A stretch of 49,786 nt of DNA, taken from assembly GCA_902478645.1 (NCBI GenBank), contig CABSLV010000015.1:1-49786 (forward strand), read 5' to 3'. Source of the stretch: an uncultured Flavobacteriales bacterium. Its GTDB lineage: Bacteria; Bacteroidota; Bacteroidia; Flavobacteriales; UBA1820. This document shows positions 8,068 to 16,829 of this stretch, in pieces. Position 1 is the first letter of the stretch, and the number at the start of each line of letters is the position of its first letter. Both the position numbers and the translations under genes were made by a program. The notes beneath the pieces were generated by a model, which was not told the DNA's origin, made no database searches, and saw only the letters and a program-made list of their open reading frames with translations.

Positions 8068-9414
8068 TTGGACCCCGACCCGTATTGTAGTCCGCTGTTG
8101 TTGTTTGCTGAAAACGTCGATTTTCACGCGATCGCCTACATCCTTCTGCTCATCCTGTTGTTCATGGTTTCGGCCCTGATGTCGGGTTCGGAAACTGCGC
8201 TGTTTTCCCTCTCCAAGTCCGAGATCGAGACCTTCCGCTCCTCGCGCAACCCGAGCGAGGAAAACGTGGCGCGTCTGCTGGAAAAACCCGAACGGCTCCT
8301 GGCCACTATCCTGATCGTCAACAACTTTGTCAACATCGGCATCGTCCTGATCTTCGAATACCTGCTGCGCTATTATCTGGTCATCGAACACCCCGTGCTG
8401 CGCGTGGTCGTCTCGGTCGTGCTCACCACTTTCCTGCTGGTACTCTTCGGCGAAGTGCTACCCAAAGTTTACGCCACCGGCAACTACAAGGGCTTCAGCC
8501 GGTTTGCCTCCGGCCCGATGACCGTCGTGGTAAGCCTGATGCGCATCTTCAGCGCTCCGTTCATGCTGCTCTGTCGGGGGCTGGAAAAGATCCTCGCCCG
8601 CCGACCGCACGAAACCCTCTCGGTGGACAACCTCTCCCAGGCACTCGAAATGACCGCCGGCGGCGAACTGGACGAAGACGGGGAAAAACGCATCCTGGAA
8701 GGCATCGTATCCTTCGGCAAGACCGAAGCCCGTGCCGTGATGACCCCCCGCACCGAAATGTTCACCCTGGCGGACACCTGCCCCTTCGAGCGGGTAAAAA
8801 GCCAGATCGTCAAACAAGGCTACTCCCGCATCCCCGTTTACCACGAGGACCCGGACCACATCATCGGCATCCTCTACATCAAGGACCTGCTGGGTCACCT
8901 GGACAAGACGGACTTCGCCTGGCAATCGCTCCTGCGCGCTCCGCTGTTCGTCCCCGAAAACCGCAAGATCGACGACATCCTGGTGGACTTCCAGGAGCAG
9001 AAAAACCACATGGCCATCGTGGTGGACGAATACGGCGGCACCTCGGGCATCCTCACCATGGACGACATCCTCGAGGAGATCGTAGGCAACATCTCGGACG
9101 AATTCGACGAGGAAGAAACGCCCTACACGCAGAAAGACGACACCCACTTCCTCTTCGAAGGCCACATCTCGCTCAAGGACTTCTACCGCGCCATGGACTT
9201 CGACGACCGCCAGGAGGAGACCTTCGAAGCCGCCAAAGGCGAAGCCGACTCCCTGGCCGGATTCCTGCTGGAACTCTCCGGCGCTTTCCCCAAACGCGGA
9301 CAGGAGATCCGCTTCGGCCGCTATGCCTTCACCGTCGAATCCATCGACCGCAAGCGCATCCGGCAGATCTCCCTCACTCTGCTCCCCGACGCGCAGGATG
9401 AGGAACAAGACTGA
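8068..9414 (+). CDS. gldE: GldE-like CNNM/CorC transporter-associated protein
   Basis: A 448-aa inner-membrane protein. It has an N-terminal CNNM/DUF21 domain with about four helices (residues 20-190), two CBS domains (about 205-330, including VMTPRTEM and the SRIPVYHEDPDHIIGILYIKDLL segment) and a C-terminal CorC/HlyC domain (about 350-440). Relatives act in Mg2+/Co2+ efflux. The Bacteroidetes form is named GldE after gliding motility, although non-gliding gut species have it too. I choose a TTG start at 8068: the resulting N-terminus MDPDP is typical of GldE proteins, and the next in-frame ATG would remove the first membrane segment. The gene ends with its own terminator. Confidence 0.88.
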   Translation: MDPDPYCSPLLLFAENVDFHAIAYILLLILLFMVSALMSGSETALFSLSKSEIETFRSSRNPSEENVARLLEKPERLLATILIVNNFVNIGIVLIFEYLLRYYLVIEHPVLRVVVSVVLTTFLLVLFGEVLPKVYATGNYKGFSRFASGPMTVVVSLMRIFSAPFMLLCRGLEKILARRPHETLSVDNLSQALEMTAGGELDEDGEKRILEGIVSFGKTEARAVMTPRTEMFTLADTCPFERVKSQIVKQGYSRIPVYHEDPDHIIGILYIKDLLGHLDKTDFAWQSLLRAPLFVPENRKIDDILVDFQEQKNHMAIVVDEYGGTSGILTMDDILEEIVGNISDEFDEEETPYTQKDDTHFLFEGHISLKDFYRAMDFDDRQEETFEAAKGEADSLAGFLLELSGAFPKRGQEIRFGRYAFTVESIDRKRIRQISLTLLPDAQDEEQD

Positions 9415-9504
9415 CCCTTTTTCCGGTTTGTCCCTCGTGAAACAGTTCCTCCAGACAGGGGCACTTGCATCCTCACCCCTCCCCGAGGTGATTGTTGATA
9501 AATA

Positions 9505-9540
9505 ACGCGCGGAAAATACCCCGCGCGTCCCTCTTTTTTT
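9505..9540 (+). terminator. terminator of gldE-like gene
   Basis: Arms ACGCGCGG (9505-9512) and CCGCGCGT (9521-9528) followed by CCCTC and a run of seven T. Confidence 0.85.
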
Positions 9541-9584
9541 AGTAACTTTACCCTTTCGCAAAACCAATCGCGCACCTTACGCCT

Positions 9585-10979
9585 ATGTTCCTCAATCCGA
9601 AAGAAGACCGATCCGACCTCATCGCCCGGTTTGAATCCATGCTCAAGGAGGGTTCTCCGGTCTTTTTCGATTCCTCGGCCTGGGAGGACATCATCGACTA
9701 TTACCTCCGCAACCTCCAATACGAAAAGGCCGGCATTGCCGCTTCGATGGCCCTGGACACGTACAGCACGTCGTCCTCCCTCTCGCTGGCCTGCGCCGAA
9801 GCCTTCATCTACGACGGCAATGCCGAACGCGCCCGTCAGATCCTCGACAGCCTCGCCCCCCTGTGCGCCGGCGATGCGGACTACCTGGTCACGCAAGGGC
9901 TCTACCTCTCGTACACCAAGCAGTCCAAACAGGCCATCGAATGCTACCTGGCTGCCTATCCCGAATATGACGACCGCCTGCGGCTGGACATCCTGCTGGG
10001 CGAAGAGTACGCCACCACCGGCAACCTGAGCCTGGCGGCCAAATACCTCCAACGCGCCGTGCTGGCCAATCCCTCGGATGCCGACACCATTGCCCGCCTG
10101 GCCGAGATCTATTCCTTCGGACAGGACGACGCGCAAGCCGTCCGCTTTTTCAACCGCCTGATCGATACCGATCCGTACAACGCCGACGCTTGGCACAATC
10201 TCGGCATTTTCCTCTCCAAACAGGAAAAATGGGACGAAGCCCTGCGCGCCTACCAATACACCCTGCTGCTCGATCCGCAACGTGCCATGGCCTACTACGA
10301 CATGGCCGACGTGTACGAACAGCGCGAACAATACGACCTGGTGGCCCGGACGCTGCTCGAACTCCTTTCGGTACGACACTTGGAAGACCCCTATCCGTAC
10401 CTCCGCCTGGGGGAATGCTACCAAGCGATGGACGACTTCGACAGCGCCTGCGAATACTTCCTCAAAGCCGTGCATTACGACCCGCAACTCTCCCGCGGAT
10501 GGTTTGGACTGGCCGCCGTACACTTCGATGCCGGCTACAAGAAACAAGCCCTCGACTACATCCGCCAAGGCATGGCGGCCGACCGCTACGACATCGACTG
10601 CCTGCGGCTGGCTTGGGAGATCGAGGAATCGCTCGAACGCTACGACGACGCCCTGACCCATTTGCAGGAAGTGATCGACCACCCGGAGAGCAACGCCGAA
10701 GACTACCTCGACCTGGCCTACTTCCTCTACCAGCGGGGACGGCTCAAGGAATCGCTCGATACCCTGAAGACCACCCGGACACTTTTCCCCGAAGCCCACG
10801 AGGTCTTCTACCACCTTTGCGCCCTGTATTGCGCCCTCGGTCAACAGGAACGCTGCCTGGAGATGTTCGAGCGTGCCGTGCGCCTCGCCCCGGAAATGAT
10901 CGGCGTGCTGCGCGACAATTACCCGGACTTGATGCGGGTGGACGAAACCAACAAGAAGATTTATCTCACACAAAAATAA
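9585..10979 (+). CDS. tetratricopeptide-repeat protein
   Basis: A 464-aa protein made almost wholly of TPR helices, about a dozen 34-residue units (for example ADAWHNLGIFLSKQEKWDEALRAYQYTLLLDP). There is no signal peptide or membrane helix, so it should be a cytoplasmic scaffold. No catalytic motif is visible and the partner is unknown. A TAACTTTA box lies about 40 bp upstream. The hexosaminidase gene starts 12 bp after the stop, so the two may share a transcript although no functional link is obvious. Confidence 0.85.
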   Translation: MFLNPKEDRSDLIARFESMLKEGSPVFFDSSAWEDIIDYYLRNLQYEKAGIAASMALDTYSTSSSLSLACAEAFIYDGNAERARQILDSLAPLCAGDADYLVTQGLYLSYTKQSKQAIECYLAAYPEYDDRLRLDILLGEEYATTGNLSLAAKYLQRAVLANPSDADTIARLAEIYSFGQDDAQAVRFFNRLIDTDPYNADAWHNLGIFLSKQEKWDEALRAYQYTLLLDPQRAMAYYDMADVYEQREQYDLVARTLLELLSVRHLEDPYPYLRLGECYQAMDDFDSACEYFLKAVHYDPQLSRGWFGLAAVHFDAGYKKQALDYIRQGMAADRYDIDCLRLAWEIEESLERYDDALTHLQEVIDHPESNAEDYLDLAYFLYQRGRLKESLDTLKTTRTLFPEAHEVFYHLCALYCALGQQERCLEMFERAVRLAPEMIGVLRDNYPDLMRVDETNKKIYLTQK

Positions 10980-10991
10980 AATTCAAACTCT

Positions 10992-13541
10992 ATGCTCAAA
11001 AGACTCCTTCTTCTATCCGCCGCAGCCGCGCTAATGGTCGGATGTTCCGCCAAGAAACAAGGCGCGGAGATGGCGCCGGTGGACGTTACCTGGACGATGG
11101 CCGGCAACATGCAAGGTCCGGACAGCGCCTATTACAAGACGGTGTTCACCTTCCACAACACCTCGGATCGCCCGTTGGACAACAACTGGGTCATCTACTA
11201 CAACCAGTTCCCGCGTGTTCCCCTGCATTCGGATTCCACGCAGGTAAAGGCCGAGAAAGTCATTGCCGACTTCTTCCGCCTGTATCCCACCGAGTATTAC
11301 CAGCCGATCGCCCCCGGCGATTCGCTCGAAGTAACGATCCTCTTCCGCGGATCCTCCAGCAAAGAGATCGAAGCCCCGATGGGCATGTACTTCGTTCCCT
11401 GCGACGAGCAGGGAAAGGAGCTCACCCCGCAAAAGATGAACCCCGTTACCATCACCCCGTTCGATCCCTCCACTTCGGCCCGCCGCAACAAGAACGACCG
11501 CTACCCCTATCCCTACGGCCCGTTCCAGTATGCCCAGGACGAAGACCTGGTGCTGGATGCCCCCTTGCGTTCGCTGGACATCATCCCTTCGGTAAAACAA
11601 GGACGTGAGACGGGCGACACCGTTGTCATCGGATCGCGCATCGCCCTTTCCGCCGCAGCCGGGCTGGACAATGAAAAAGACTTCCTGGCCCAGGTACTCG
11701 AAAAGGACTATGCCGCACAACTCTCGGATTCGGCAGCGTATCCCATTTCGCTGGCCATCGACTCTTCGGCCGCCTGGACCAACGGAGAAAGCTACCGCCT
11801 GGAACTCACTCCCGAGGGGGCTTCCATTACCGGAGCATCCTCGGCCGGCGTGTTCTACGGCATCCAGACCCTGCGCGCCGTACTGGGCATGAACACCCTG
11901 CCGCTGCGCACGCCTGCCGTATCCATCAGCGACTATCCCGACTTCGGGTACCGGGGCATGCACCTGGACATTGCCCGCAACTTCCAGACCCCCGAGGCTA
12001 TCAAACGCCTGCTGGACATCATGGCTTACTACAAGCTCAACGTGTTCCATTTCCACTTCAACGACGACGAGTCCTGGCGTCTGGAGATCCCCGGCATTCC
12101 CGAACTGACCTCCTACGGTGCCCGTCGCGGCCATACGCTCGATGATAAGGACATGCTGCATCCCACCTACGGTTCCGGTCCGTTTGCCGACGACACCACC
12201 TCGCACGGCTATGGCTACTTTACCCGCGAGCAATTCATCGACCTGCTCCGGTACGCCACCCGCCTGCACATCCAGGTCATCCCCGAGATCGAAACTCCCG
12301 GCCACGCCCGTGCCGCCATCTACTCGATGAAGCACCGGTATGAAAAATACAAGGATACCGATCCTGAAGAAGCTACCCGTTACCTGCTGCACGACCCGGC
12401 CGACACGTCCGAATACACCTCCGCCCAAGGCTTCCATGACAACGTGATGTGCGTAGCCAACGAAGGGGTGTACAACTTCCTGGACAAAGTCGTTACCGAA
12501 CTCCAGGCCATGTACCGCGAAGCCGGCGCTCCGCTGGTGGGCATTCAGACCGGCGGCGATGAAGTGCCGCGCGGCTCGTGGCTCGGTTCCCCGGCTTGCC
12601 AGGCTTTGATCGACCAGGGAGTTGTCGCTTCCAAGGACGATCTGCGCGACTACTATACCGAACGCCTGAAGAAGATCCTGGACGAAAAAGGTCTGAAATT
12701 CTACGGTTGGATGGAGATCGCCACCAAAAAAGGCAAAGTCAACCCCAAATTCCAGGATGCCGGTTTCGTCGCCTACTGCTGGGATACGGTCGGCGGCTGG
12801 GGCGGTGAAGAGATGCCCTACCACCTGGCCAATGCGGGAGTCGATGTCATCCTGTGCAACGCCCCCAACCTGTACTTCGACTTTGCATACAACAAACATG
12901 CCGAAGAACCGGGTCTCTACTGGGGCGGTTGGGTAAACGAGCGCGACTCGTACAACCTGCTGCCGTACGACATGTACCGCTCGGTACGTATCGCCCTGAA
13001 CGGCACCCCGATGGATTGGGACAAAGCCGTGAGGAAAGCCAACGGCACCCCGAAAGAACGCCTGACCTCCGAAGGCAAAAAACACATCCTCGGTATCCAG
13101 GGCGAGTTGTGGAGCGAAACCATCAAAGGCGAGCAGATGATGCAGTACTACATCTTCCCCAAGATCGTCGGACTGGCCGAACGCGCTTGGGATGCCGTTC
13201 CCGACTGGTCGATGATCTCCGGCAAGCAGACGCGCGAGAAAGCCTACAACGAGGCCCTCGGTGCTTACCTGACCAAGATCGCCCGCAAGGAAATGCCCTA
13301 CTGGGAAAAACAGGGCATCAACTTCCGCCTGGCCTCGCCCGGTATCGAGATCAAGGACGGCATGCTCTACATCACCAATTCCGTTCCCGGCACCTCGGTA
13401 CACTACACCACCGACGGCAGCGAGCCTACCGAGCAGTCGCCCATCTGGACGGCTCCCGTACCGGTAGAAGGCACCAATATCCGGGCTGCGACCATCGGTT
13501 TCGGGAAAAAGAGCGTTACCTTCCAATACCAAGCTGAATAA
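10992..13541 (+). CDS. GH20 beta-N-acetylhexosaminidase lipoprotein
   Basis: An 849-aa exo-hydrolase releasing terminal N-acetyl-hexosamines from glycans such as mucin or chitin oligomers. It has a lipoprotein signal with lipobox VGCSAK, a chitobiase-like carbohydrate-binding N-terminal domain (about 25-170), a GH20b domain (about 190-315) and the GH20 barrel from GYRGMHLDIARNF onward. The catalytic pair is D523-E524 in GIQTGGDEVPRG; D polarises the substrate acetamido group and E is the acid, as known for GH20. The C-terminus (about 770-845) is a chitobiase-type immunoglobulin-like domain (VHYTTDGSEPT). Its length is normal for the multi-domain form. The protein is probably on the cell surface or in the periplasm for host glycan use. 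Confidence 0.94.
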   Translation: MLKRLLLLSAAAALMVGCSAKKQGAEMAPVDVTWTMAGNMQGPDSAYYKTVFTFHNTSDRPLDNNWVIYYNQFPRVPLHSDSTQVKAEKVIADFFRLYPTEYYQPIAPGDSLEVTILFRGSSSKEIEAPMGMYFVPCDEQGKELTPQKMNPVTITPFDPSTSARRNKNDRYPYPYGPFQYAQDEDLVLDAPLRSLDIIPSVKQGRETGDTVVIGSRIALSAAAGLDNEKDFLAQVLEKDYAAQLSDSAAYPISLAIDSSAAWTNGESYRLELTPEGASITGASSAGVFYGIQTLRAVLGMNTLPLRTPAVSISDYPDFGYRGMHLDIARNFQTPEAIKRLLDIMAYYKLNVFHFHFNDDESWRLEIPGIPELTSYGARRGHTLDDKDMLHPTYGSGPFADDTTSHGYGYFTREQFIDLLRYATRLHIQVIPEIETPGHARAAIYSMKHRYEKYKDTDPEEATRYLLHDPADTSEYTSAQGFHDNVMCVANEGVYNFLDKVVTELQAMYREAGAPLVGIQTGGDEVPRGSWLGSPACQALIDQGVVASKDDLRDYYTERLKKILDEKGLKFYGWMEIATKKGKVNPKFQDAGFVAYCWDTVGGWGGEEMPYHLANAGVDVILCNAPNLYFDFAYNKHAEEPGLYWGGWVNERDSYNLLPYDMYRSVRIALNGTPMDWDKAVRKANGTPKERLTSEGKKHILGIQGELWSETIKGEQMMQYYIFPKIVGLAERAWDAVPDWSMISGKQTREKAYNEALGAYLTKIARKEMPYWEKQGINFRLASPGIEIKDGMLYITNSVPGTSVHYTTDGSEPTEQSPIWTAPVPVEGTNIRAATIGFGKKSVTFQYQAE

Positions 13542-13564
13542 CACCCGGGTATTCTCGGAAAAGC

Positions 13565-13597
13565 ATCCCCGCGACGAAAGTCGCGGGGATTTTTTTA
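13565..13597 (+). terminator. terminator of hexosaminidase gene
   Basis: ATCCCCGCGAC, GAAA loop, GTCGCGGGGAT and a T-run (13590-13597): a classical rho-independent terminator with 11-bp perfect arms. Confidence 0.92.
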
Positions 13598-13638
13598 CCC
13601 ACCTTCCGAATACCGGGAAATATTTTTTCGCGGAAAAA

Positions 13639-13670
13639 TTTGCACAGGGAATATTTTCGCCGTACATTTG
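13639..13670 (+). promoter_or_regulatory. promoter of tRNA-Arg
   Basis: TTTG (13639-13642), 20 nt, TACATTTG (13663-13670). Transcription would begin about 17 nt before the mature tRNA 5' end. Confidence 0.75.
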
Positions 13671-13693
13671 CCACCGTCTAACGACAGACAACC

Positions 13694-13770
13694 GGTCCCG
13701 TAGCTTAACTGAATAGAGCATCAGATTACGGCTCTGAAGGTTGAAGGTTTGAATCCTTCCGGGATCACCA
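13694..13770 (+). tRNA. tRNA-Arg (anticodon ACG)
   Basis: A complete 77-nt cloverleaf. The acceptor stem GGTCCCG pairs with CGGGATC; the D stem is GCTT/GAGC; the anticodon stem TCAGA/TCTGA encloses the loop TTACGGC; the T stem is GAAGG/CCTTC with loop TTTGAAT; CCA is encoded. The anticodon ACG (13728-13730) reads CGN arginine codons after A34-to-inosine editing. The 3' part from the D-loop onward is also the left attachment repeat of the adjacent element, so the element restored the gene upon integration. Confidence 0.95.
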
Positions 13771-13803
13771 AGAAAGCCCCTGCATTGCGCAGGGGCTTTT
13801 TTA
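13708..13803 (+). repeat. attL: 96-bp direct repeat overlapping tRNA-Arg and its terminator
   Basis: Identical base for base to 20729-20824. It begins in the D-loop, covers the rest of the tRNA including CCA, and continues through the terminator hairpin to its T-run. The flanking bases differ on both sides, which fixes the repeat ends. Confidence 0.93.
13775..13802 (+). terminator. tRNA-Arg terminator
   Basis: AGCCCCTGC (13775-13783), a 5-nt loop, GCAGGGGCT (13789-13797) and six T. It lies inside the duplicated attachment repeat, so a second copy exists at the other end of the element. Confidence 0.9.
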
Positions 13804-13809
13804 ACATAG

Positions 13810-13830
13810 TTTACACCCAAATTTACACCC
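13810..13830 (+). repeat. tandem TTTACACCC sites beside attL
   Basis: TTTACACCC occurs at 13810-13818 and 13822-13830, a 12-bp period. A related GTTACACCCAAAT lies near the other end (20637-20649) and TTTACACCCGAAT occurs inside the integrase gene (about 20524). The placement fits arm-type binding sites of a tyrosine recombinase; this is inference. Confidence 0.45.
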
Positions 13831-14373
13831 ATACATTAACATTCAGATACAGATTAATACTTGTTTATCAATATATTAAAGTTACAAAACTGAACCTAAA
13901 CCGTCAAATTTCCCTTTCTTCTTTTCGGCCTATTTTTCACCTCCTTTTCAAAACACTTCATTTCCTCCTTAAAATTGAACACTTGTTTTTAACATAAAAA
14001 CACTTTTCCAGTATATTAGGAAAAGGATTTAAGCAAAAAAACACGTGTAAATACTTTGACACTCCTTTTCCACCCTCAAAAAGAAAAGGAGCAAAGCTTT
14101 CCGTCCTCACTCCTTTCCTCAAAATCGGCTGGGTAAAATTCCCCCTCTCGAAACCTCCCAACCTCCAAATATATAGGTTCAGGGTATCCGGGAAGCTTAT
14201 TTTTCTTTTTCCATTCCTCCTTTTCACCACAGGAAACACCCCGGTATCATCCCCCATTTAGACGGGGGTGGTCTTCATACCTCCCTGACCATTCCGTGTA
14301 TGCCTCTTTCCCAAAAAAATTCCGAAAAATTTTTCCCCCTATCGCTGCGCTAAGCTATTAGAAGAGTGAAACA

Positions 14374-14439
14374 GGTATTCAACATTTTTTGGAATTACAT
14401 CCCTTTCCTTAAGAGTAATTTTCCAGTTTTTGTTGAACA
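14374..14439. repeat. inverted-repeat unit 1 (iteron-like)
   Basis: The right half (14415-14439) starts GTAATTTTCCAG and ends TGTTGAACA. The left half (14374-14398) is its imperfect reverse complement, sharing the outer GTAATT...CCA and TGTTGAA blocks. A second unit of the same design lies about 157 bp to the right. Confidence 0.65.
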
Positions 14440-14452
14440 TACCCCCTATAAA

Positions 14453-14493
14453 AGCCAAAAGGCCACCCATAGTAAAAGGAATGGCCTCCGGCT
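14453..14493 (-). terminator. terminator of the helicase transcript
   Basis: Imperfect inverted repeat (14453-14465 and 14482-14493). On the - strand it is followed by TTTTATA. It lies about 110 bp after the helicase stop. Confidence 0.6.
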
Positions 14494-14531
14494 TTCTTGG
14501 TGAAATCTGTTTGGCTGGTTGTTTAGTTTAG

Positions 14532-14595
14532 GTTTCAACAAATTCTGGAAACTACTTTGTTTTATATAGGGTAATTTTCCAACTTTTGTTGAACA
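14532..14595. repeat. inverted-repeat unit 2 (iteron-like)
   Basis: The right half (14571-14595) matches 14415-14439 at 23 of 25 positions. The left half (14532-14555) is an imperfect reverse complement. It ends 6 bp before the helicase stop codon at 14602. Confidence 0.65.
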
Positions 14596-14601
14596 GGCTG
14601 G

Positions 14602-16485
14602 TTACTGTATAACGCTTTTAGCAGAAAATATCCGTGTATACCGTCCTTTTCTGCCTTTGATACTTCCGTTGTCATGTTTGCAGTGGTAGTATTTGTCAAT
14701 GTCTGTCACTCTCGCTGGTTTCGGAATCCCCAATGCGCAGTTTATCTCTGAGAGTATTTTTTTGATATCATCATCAAACCGGACTTGCGGTAAGGTTGTT
14801 ATTTCCTTTGCCAGCATTTCAACTATTTTTGTTGTTTGGGCTTTATCGGAGCATTTGATAAGTTCCCTATCCACATATTTCGTGCTGTAACCCAGTTTTT
14901 CTACCTTCTCCCTGCCTAAGAGCTGGTAAGCGTCTATGACGCATTGATGATCCCTCCATATGTGGGATATTCCTTTGTTGAACTCTGAGAAATCGGGTGA
15001 AATACCTTTCTCCTTGCATTCTTCGTTGTATTGTTCGACGGCATCTGCATACTCAAGGAATGCATCTTTGAAACTGTACCGATGGTTCTTTGCTGAACTT
15101 GCCAACCGGTCTATTTCTTTCTGCACATCCTCATCCACGTGGATCGTGAAATTTTCAGCTGTATAGGAGTCTCTCAGTCCTTGTGTCGTATAGGATTTTC
15201 TTAGGTAATAGTTTACAAGGTCTATCCTCAGGATGTTTTCATCCGCATACACTTTCCCGTCCTCTCCCAATACGATGCAGTCATTGCGGAGATTTCCGCT
15301 AAGGGTCAATGCTTCATATGTCTGGCTTATGCTTTCCGGCCTCATTTTATTGATGTCCTCCGCATAGTTTCTGGCTTGTTCAAAGTCCTCTCTTATGCTT
15401 GCCAGGTATTCTTCTTCGCTGTTGTTTCTGTCATATCGGTTTTCCGAGAAAATGTGTAGAGCATGATTTTTATACCTGCTGTTCCGGATACGCCCCATGA
15501 TTTGGGGGATCATCGTGCTTACATCCAGTAAGGTGTGTTGTTTGTAGGCATCCGAAGCAATGACCGTTACACCATTTTTGTCGTATATATCCGCTCCGCA
15601 AAAGGCGGTGGCGGTGTAAAAATTGATGATTTTGGATTGAGTGTCCATTGTTTCGATCTTGTATTTTTTCCCTGCTTTGTAGATGTTTTTCTCGTCATTT
15701 TCGGAACAGACTATTCGTACGTGTTCTGGAGGGATGTCTAAATCGTAGGCGATTTTTACCGATGTATTGACGCTGTTGATGAAGATGTGTAGGTTGATAT
15801 CCGTTTCTCCGGTTATATGCTCCGTATAATTCTGCCTTACCAGTTCGGTCAAGGATTTTTGCACGCTCCTCACCGGGATTAGCCGGATGTGCTTTTGTTC
15901 CGTTTCTCCCCATTCTACCTTTACGGTAGGATTGCCTTCCAGTTCTCTGAGTAGTGACAGTCCATGTAAAGGAGTTGCTGTCATGAAACATTTGTTGTCG
16001 TACTTCGCCGCGTTGGACATTACTTCTCGCATGGTGTGCGGTTTCAATTTGTACCAGTAGGCCAACATATGGTATTCGTCTACCAGTACTTGCGCATTGT
16101 CATACGGGTTGAAATGCAGGGATTCTAGCCAGCATCCCGTCTTCAGGAACGAATCGTAAGTAGACATGATTTTCAAAGGATGTTTTTTGCCCCATACCCT
16201 TCGGCAGTAATCAGCAAATTCTTCGTAACAGACGCCAGCGTGGACACCAAATATTTCGTAGCTATCCTTTCCCGCTTGAGCCAGCTTGTTTTTGATCAGG
16301 TTCACCATCGGAACCAGTATGATGTAGTTTTGCTCATTGCAGAGGGCTATCGTTGTCCCTCCGCAGCCTGTTTTGCCTTTGTCGAACAAACAGTTCATCG
16401 GCAAGTCTTTCATTTTCTCCGCCAAGTACCTTGTACCGCCCGGAGCGTAAATAATCTGCTCCCCTTGGGGTTTTTCTATCGTCAT
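14602..16485 (-). CDS. SF2 helicase-like ATPase with atypical P-loop
   Basis: A 627-aa protein with superfamily 2 helicase motifs: P-loop region G37-KTGC-GGTT, DExH box D136-E137-Y138-H139, motif III T169-A-T, and motif VI Q328-IMGRIRNSR. The canonical Walker A Lys before T44 is Gly43; a Lys sits instead next to the first Gly (K38). I recall similar TGCGxTT loops in helicase-like proteins of other Bacteroidetes mobile elements, so this may be a family trait. The C-terminal half (about 370-627) has no domain I recognise. It is probably a DNA or RNA translocase for element replication or for defence; neither is proven. It is separated from the membrane-protein operon by that operon's terminator and has its own promoter and a leader of about 250 nt. 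Confidence 0.8.
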   Translation of the reverse strand: MTIEKPQGEQIIYAPGGTRYLAEKMKDLPMNCLFDKGKTGCGGTTIALCNEQNYIILVPMVNLIKNKLAQAGKDSYEIFGVHAGVCYEEFADYCRRVWGKKHPLKIMSTYDSFLKTGCWLESLHFNPYDNAQVLVDEYHMLAYWYKLKPHTMREVMSNAAKYDNKCFMTATPLHGLSLLRELEGNPTVKVEWGETEQKHIRLIPVRSVQKSLTELVRQNYTEHITGETDINLHIFINSVNTSVKIAYDLDIPPEHVRIVCSENDEKNIYKAGKKYKIETMDTQSKIINFYTATAFCGADIYDKNGVTVIASDAYKQHTLLDVSTMIPQIMGRIRNSRYKNHALHIFSENRYDRNNSEEEYLASIREDFEQARNYAEDINKMRPESISQTYEALTLSGNLRNDCIVLGEDGKVYADENILRIDLVNYYLRKSYTTQGLRDSYTAENFTIHVDEDVQKEIDRLASSAKNHRYSFKDAFLEYADAVEQYNEECKEKGISPDFSEFNKGISHIWRDHQCVIDAYQLLGREKVEKLGYSTKYVDRELIKCSDKAQTTKIVEMLAKEITTLPQVRFDDDIKKILSEINCALGIPKPARVTDIDKYYHCKHDNGSIKGRKGRYTRIFSAKSVIQ

Positions 16486-16735
16486 TTATAGTTTAGATTA
16501 AGAAAAACAATCCCTCCCTCCGCACTTGAAAGGTGTTATCTAATGTGGCAACGAGGTGCGGAATACGCTTTCGGCTTGCGTTTTAAGGTGGTCGGTTCAG
16601 GGATTTTGCAATAGATATATATTGCTTCCCCATCGGGAGTCCCTGTAAAAAAGCGGTAAAAGTAGGTGGTGGTGGTTAGCTGTTTGTCTGGTAGAAGATG
16701 GACTTGTGGTTTTGCCTCTTGCGCAAAATTACCAT
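16486..16735 (-). other. structured leader of the helicase gene
   Basis: About 250 nt between the predicted transcription start and the helicase ATG. It contains GCAATA/TATTGC (16608-16613 with 16620-16625) nested inside AGGGA/TCCCT (16599-16603 with 16640-16644), and CCGCAC/GTGCGG near 16520-16560. An overlapping 74-codon frame begins inside the promoter and is rejected. The leader may control translation or give a small RNA; the evidence is weak. Confidence 0.4.
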
Positions 16736-16740
16736 GAATG

Positions 16741-16772
16741 CAAATATATAAAATTTTCAATGAAAAAGCAAG
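16741..16772 (-). promoter_or_regulatory. promoter of the helicase gene
   Basis: On the - strand CTTG (16769-16772), 20 nt, TATATTTG (16741-16748). The -7 box fits TAnnTTTG exactly; the -33 box fits partly. Confidence 0.6.
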
Positions 16773-16829
16773 TCTATTGAGGTAAATATATTGTCAATGT
16801 TGAGGATTTAACATTAAACGTCGAGATAC

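Larger units (their letters stand above)
13804..14601. other. AT-rich non-coding left end of the element
   Basis: About 800 bp with no convincing gene. It holds a tandem TTTACACCC pair next to attL, a 9-bp inverted repeat (14062-14070 with 14083-14091), the helicase terminator and two related inverted-repeat units (14374-14439 and 14532-14595). An open frame of 99 codons on the - strand (13958-14257) lacks protein-like composition and I do not call it. The density of repeats suggests recombination, replication or binding functions. Confidence 0.6.

Noticed and set aside
11031..13832. A 933-codon - strand frame over the hexosaminidase gene and tRNA
   Set aside because: It runs through a tRNA gene and two terminators; shadow of the GH20 gene.
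13958..14257. A 99-codon - strand frame at the left end of the element
   Set aside because: Overlaps inverted repeats in AT-rich DNA, no promoter or family match; considered non-coding.
16536..16760. A 74-codon - strand frame before the helicase gene
   Set aside because: Its start lies upstream of the predicted transcription start and inside the promoter.
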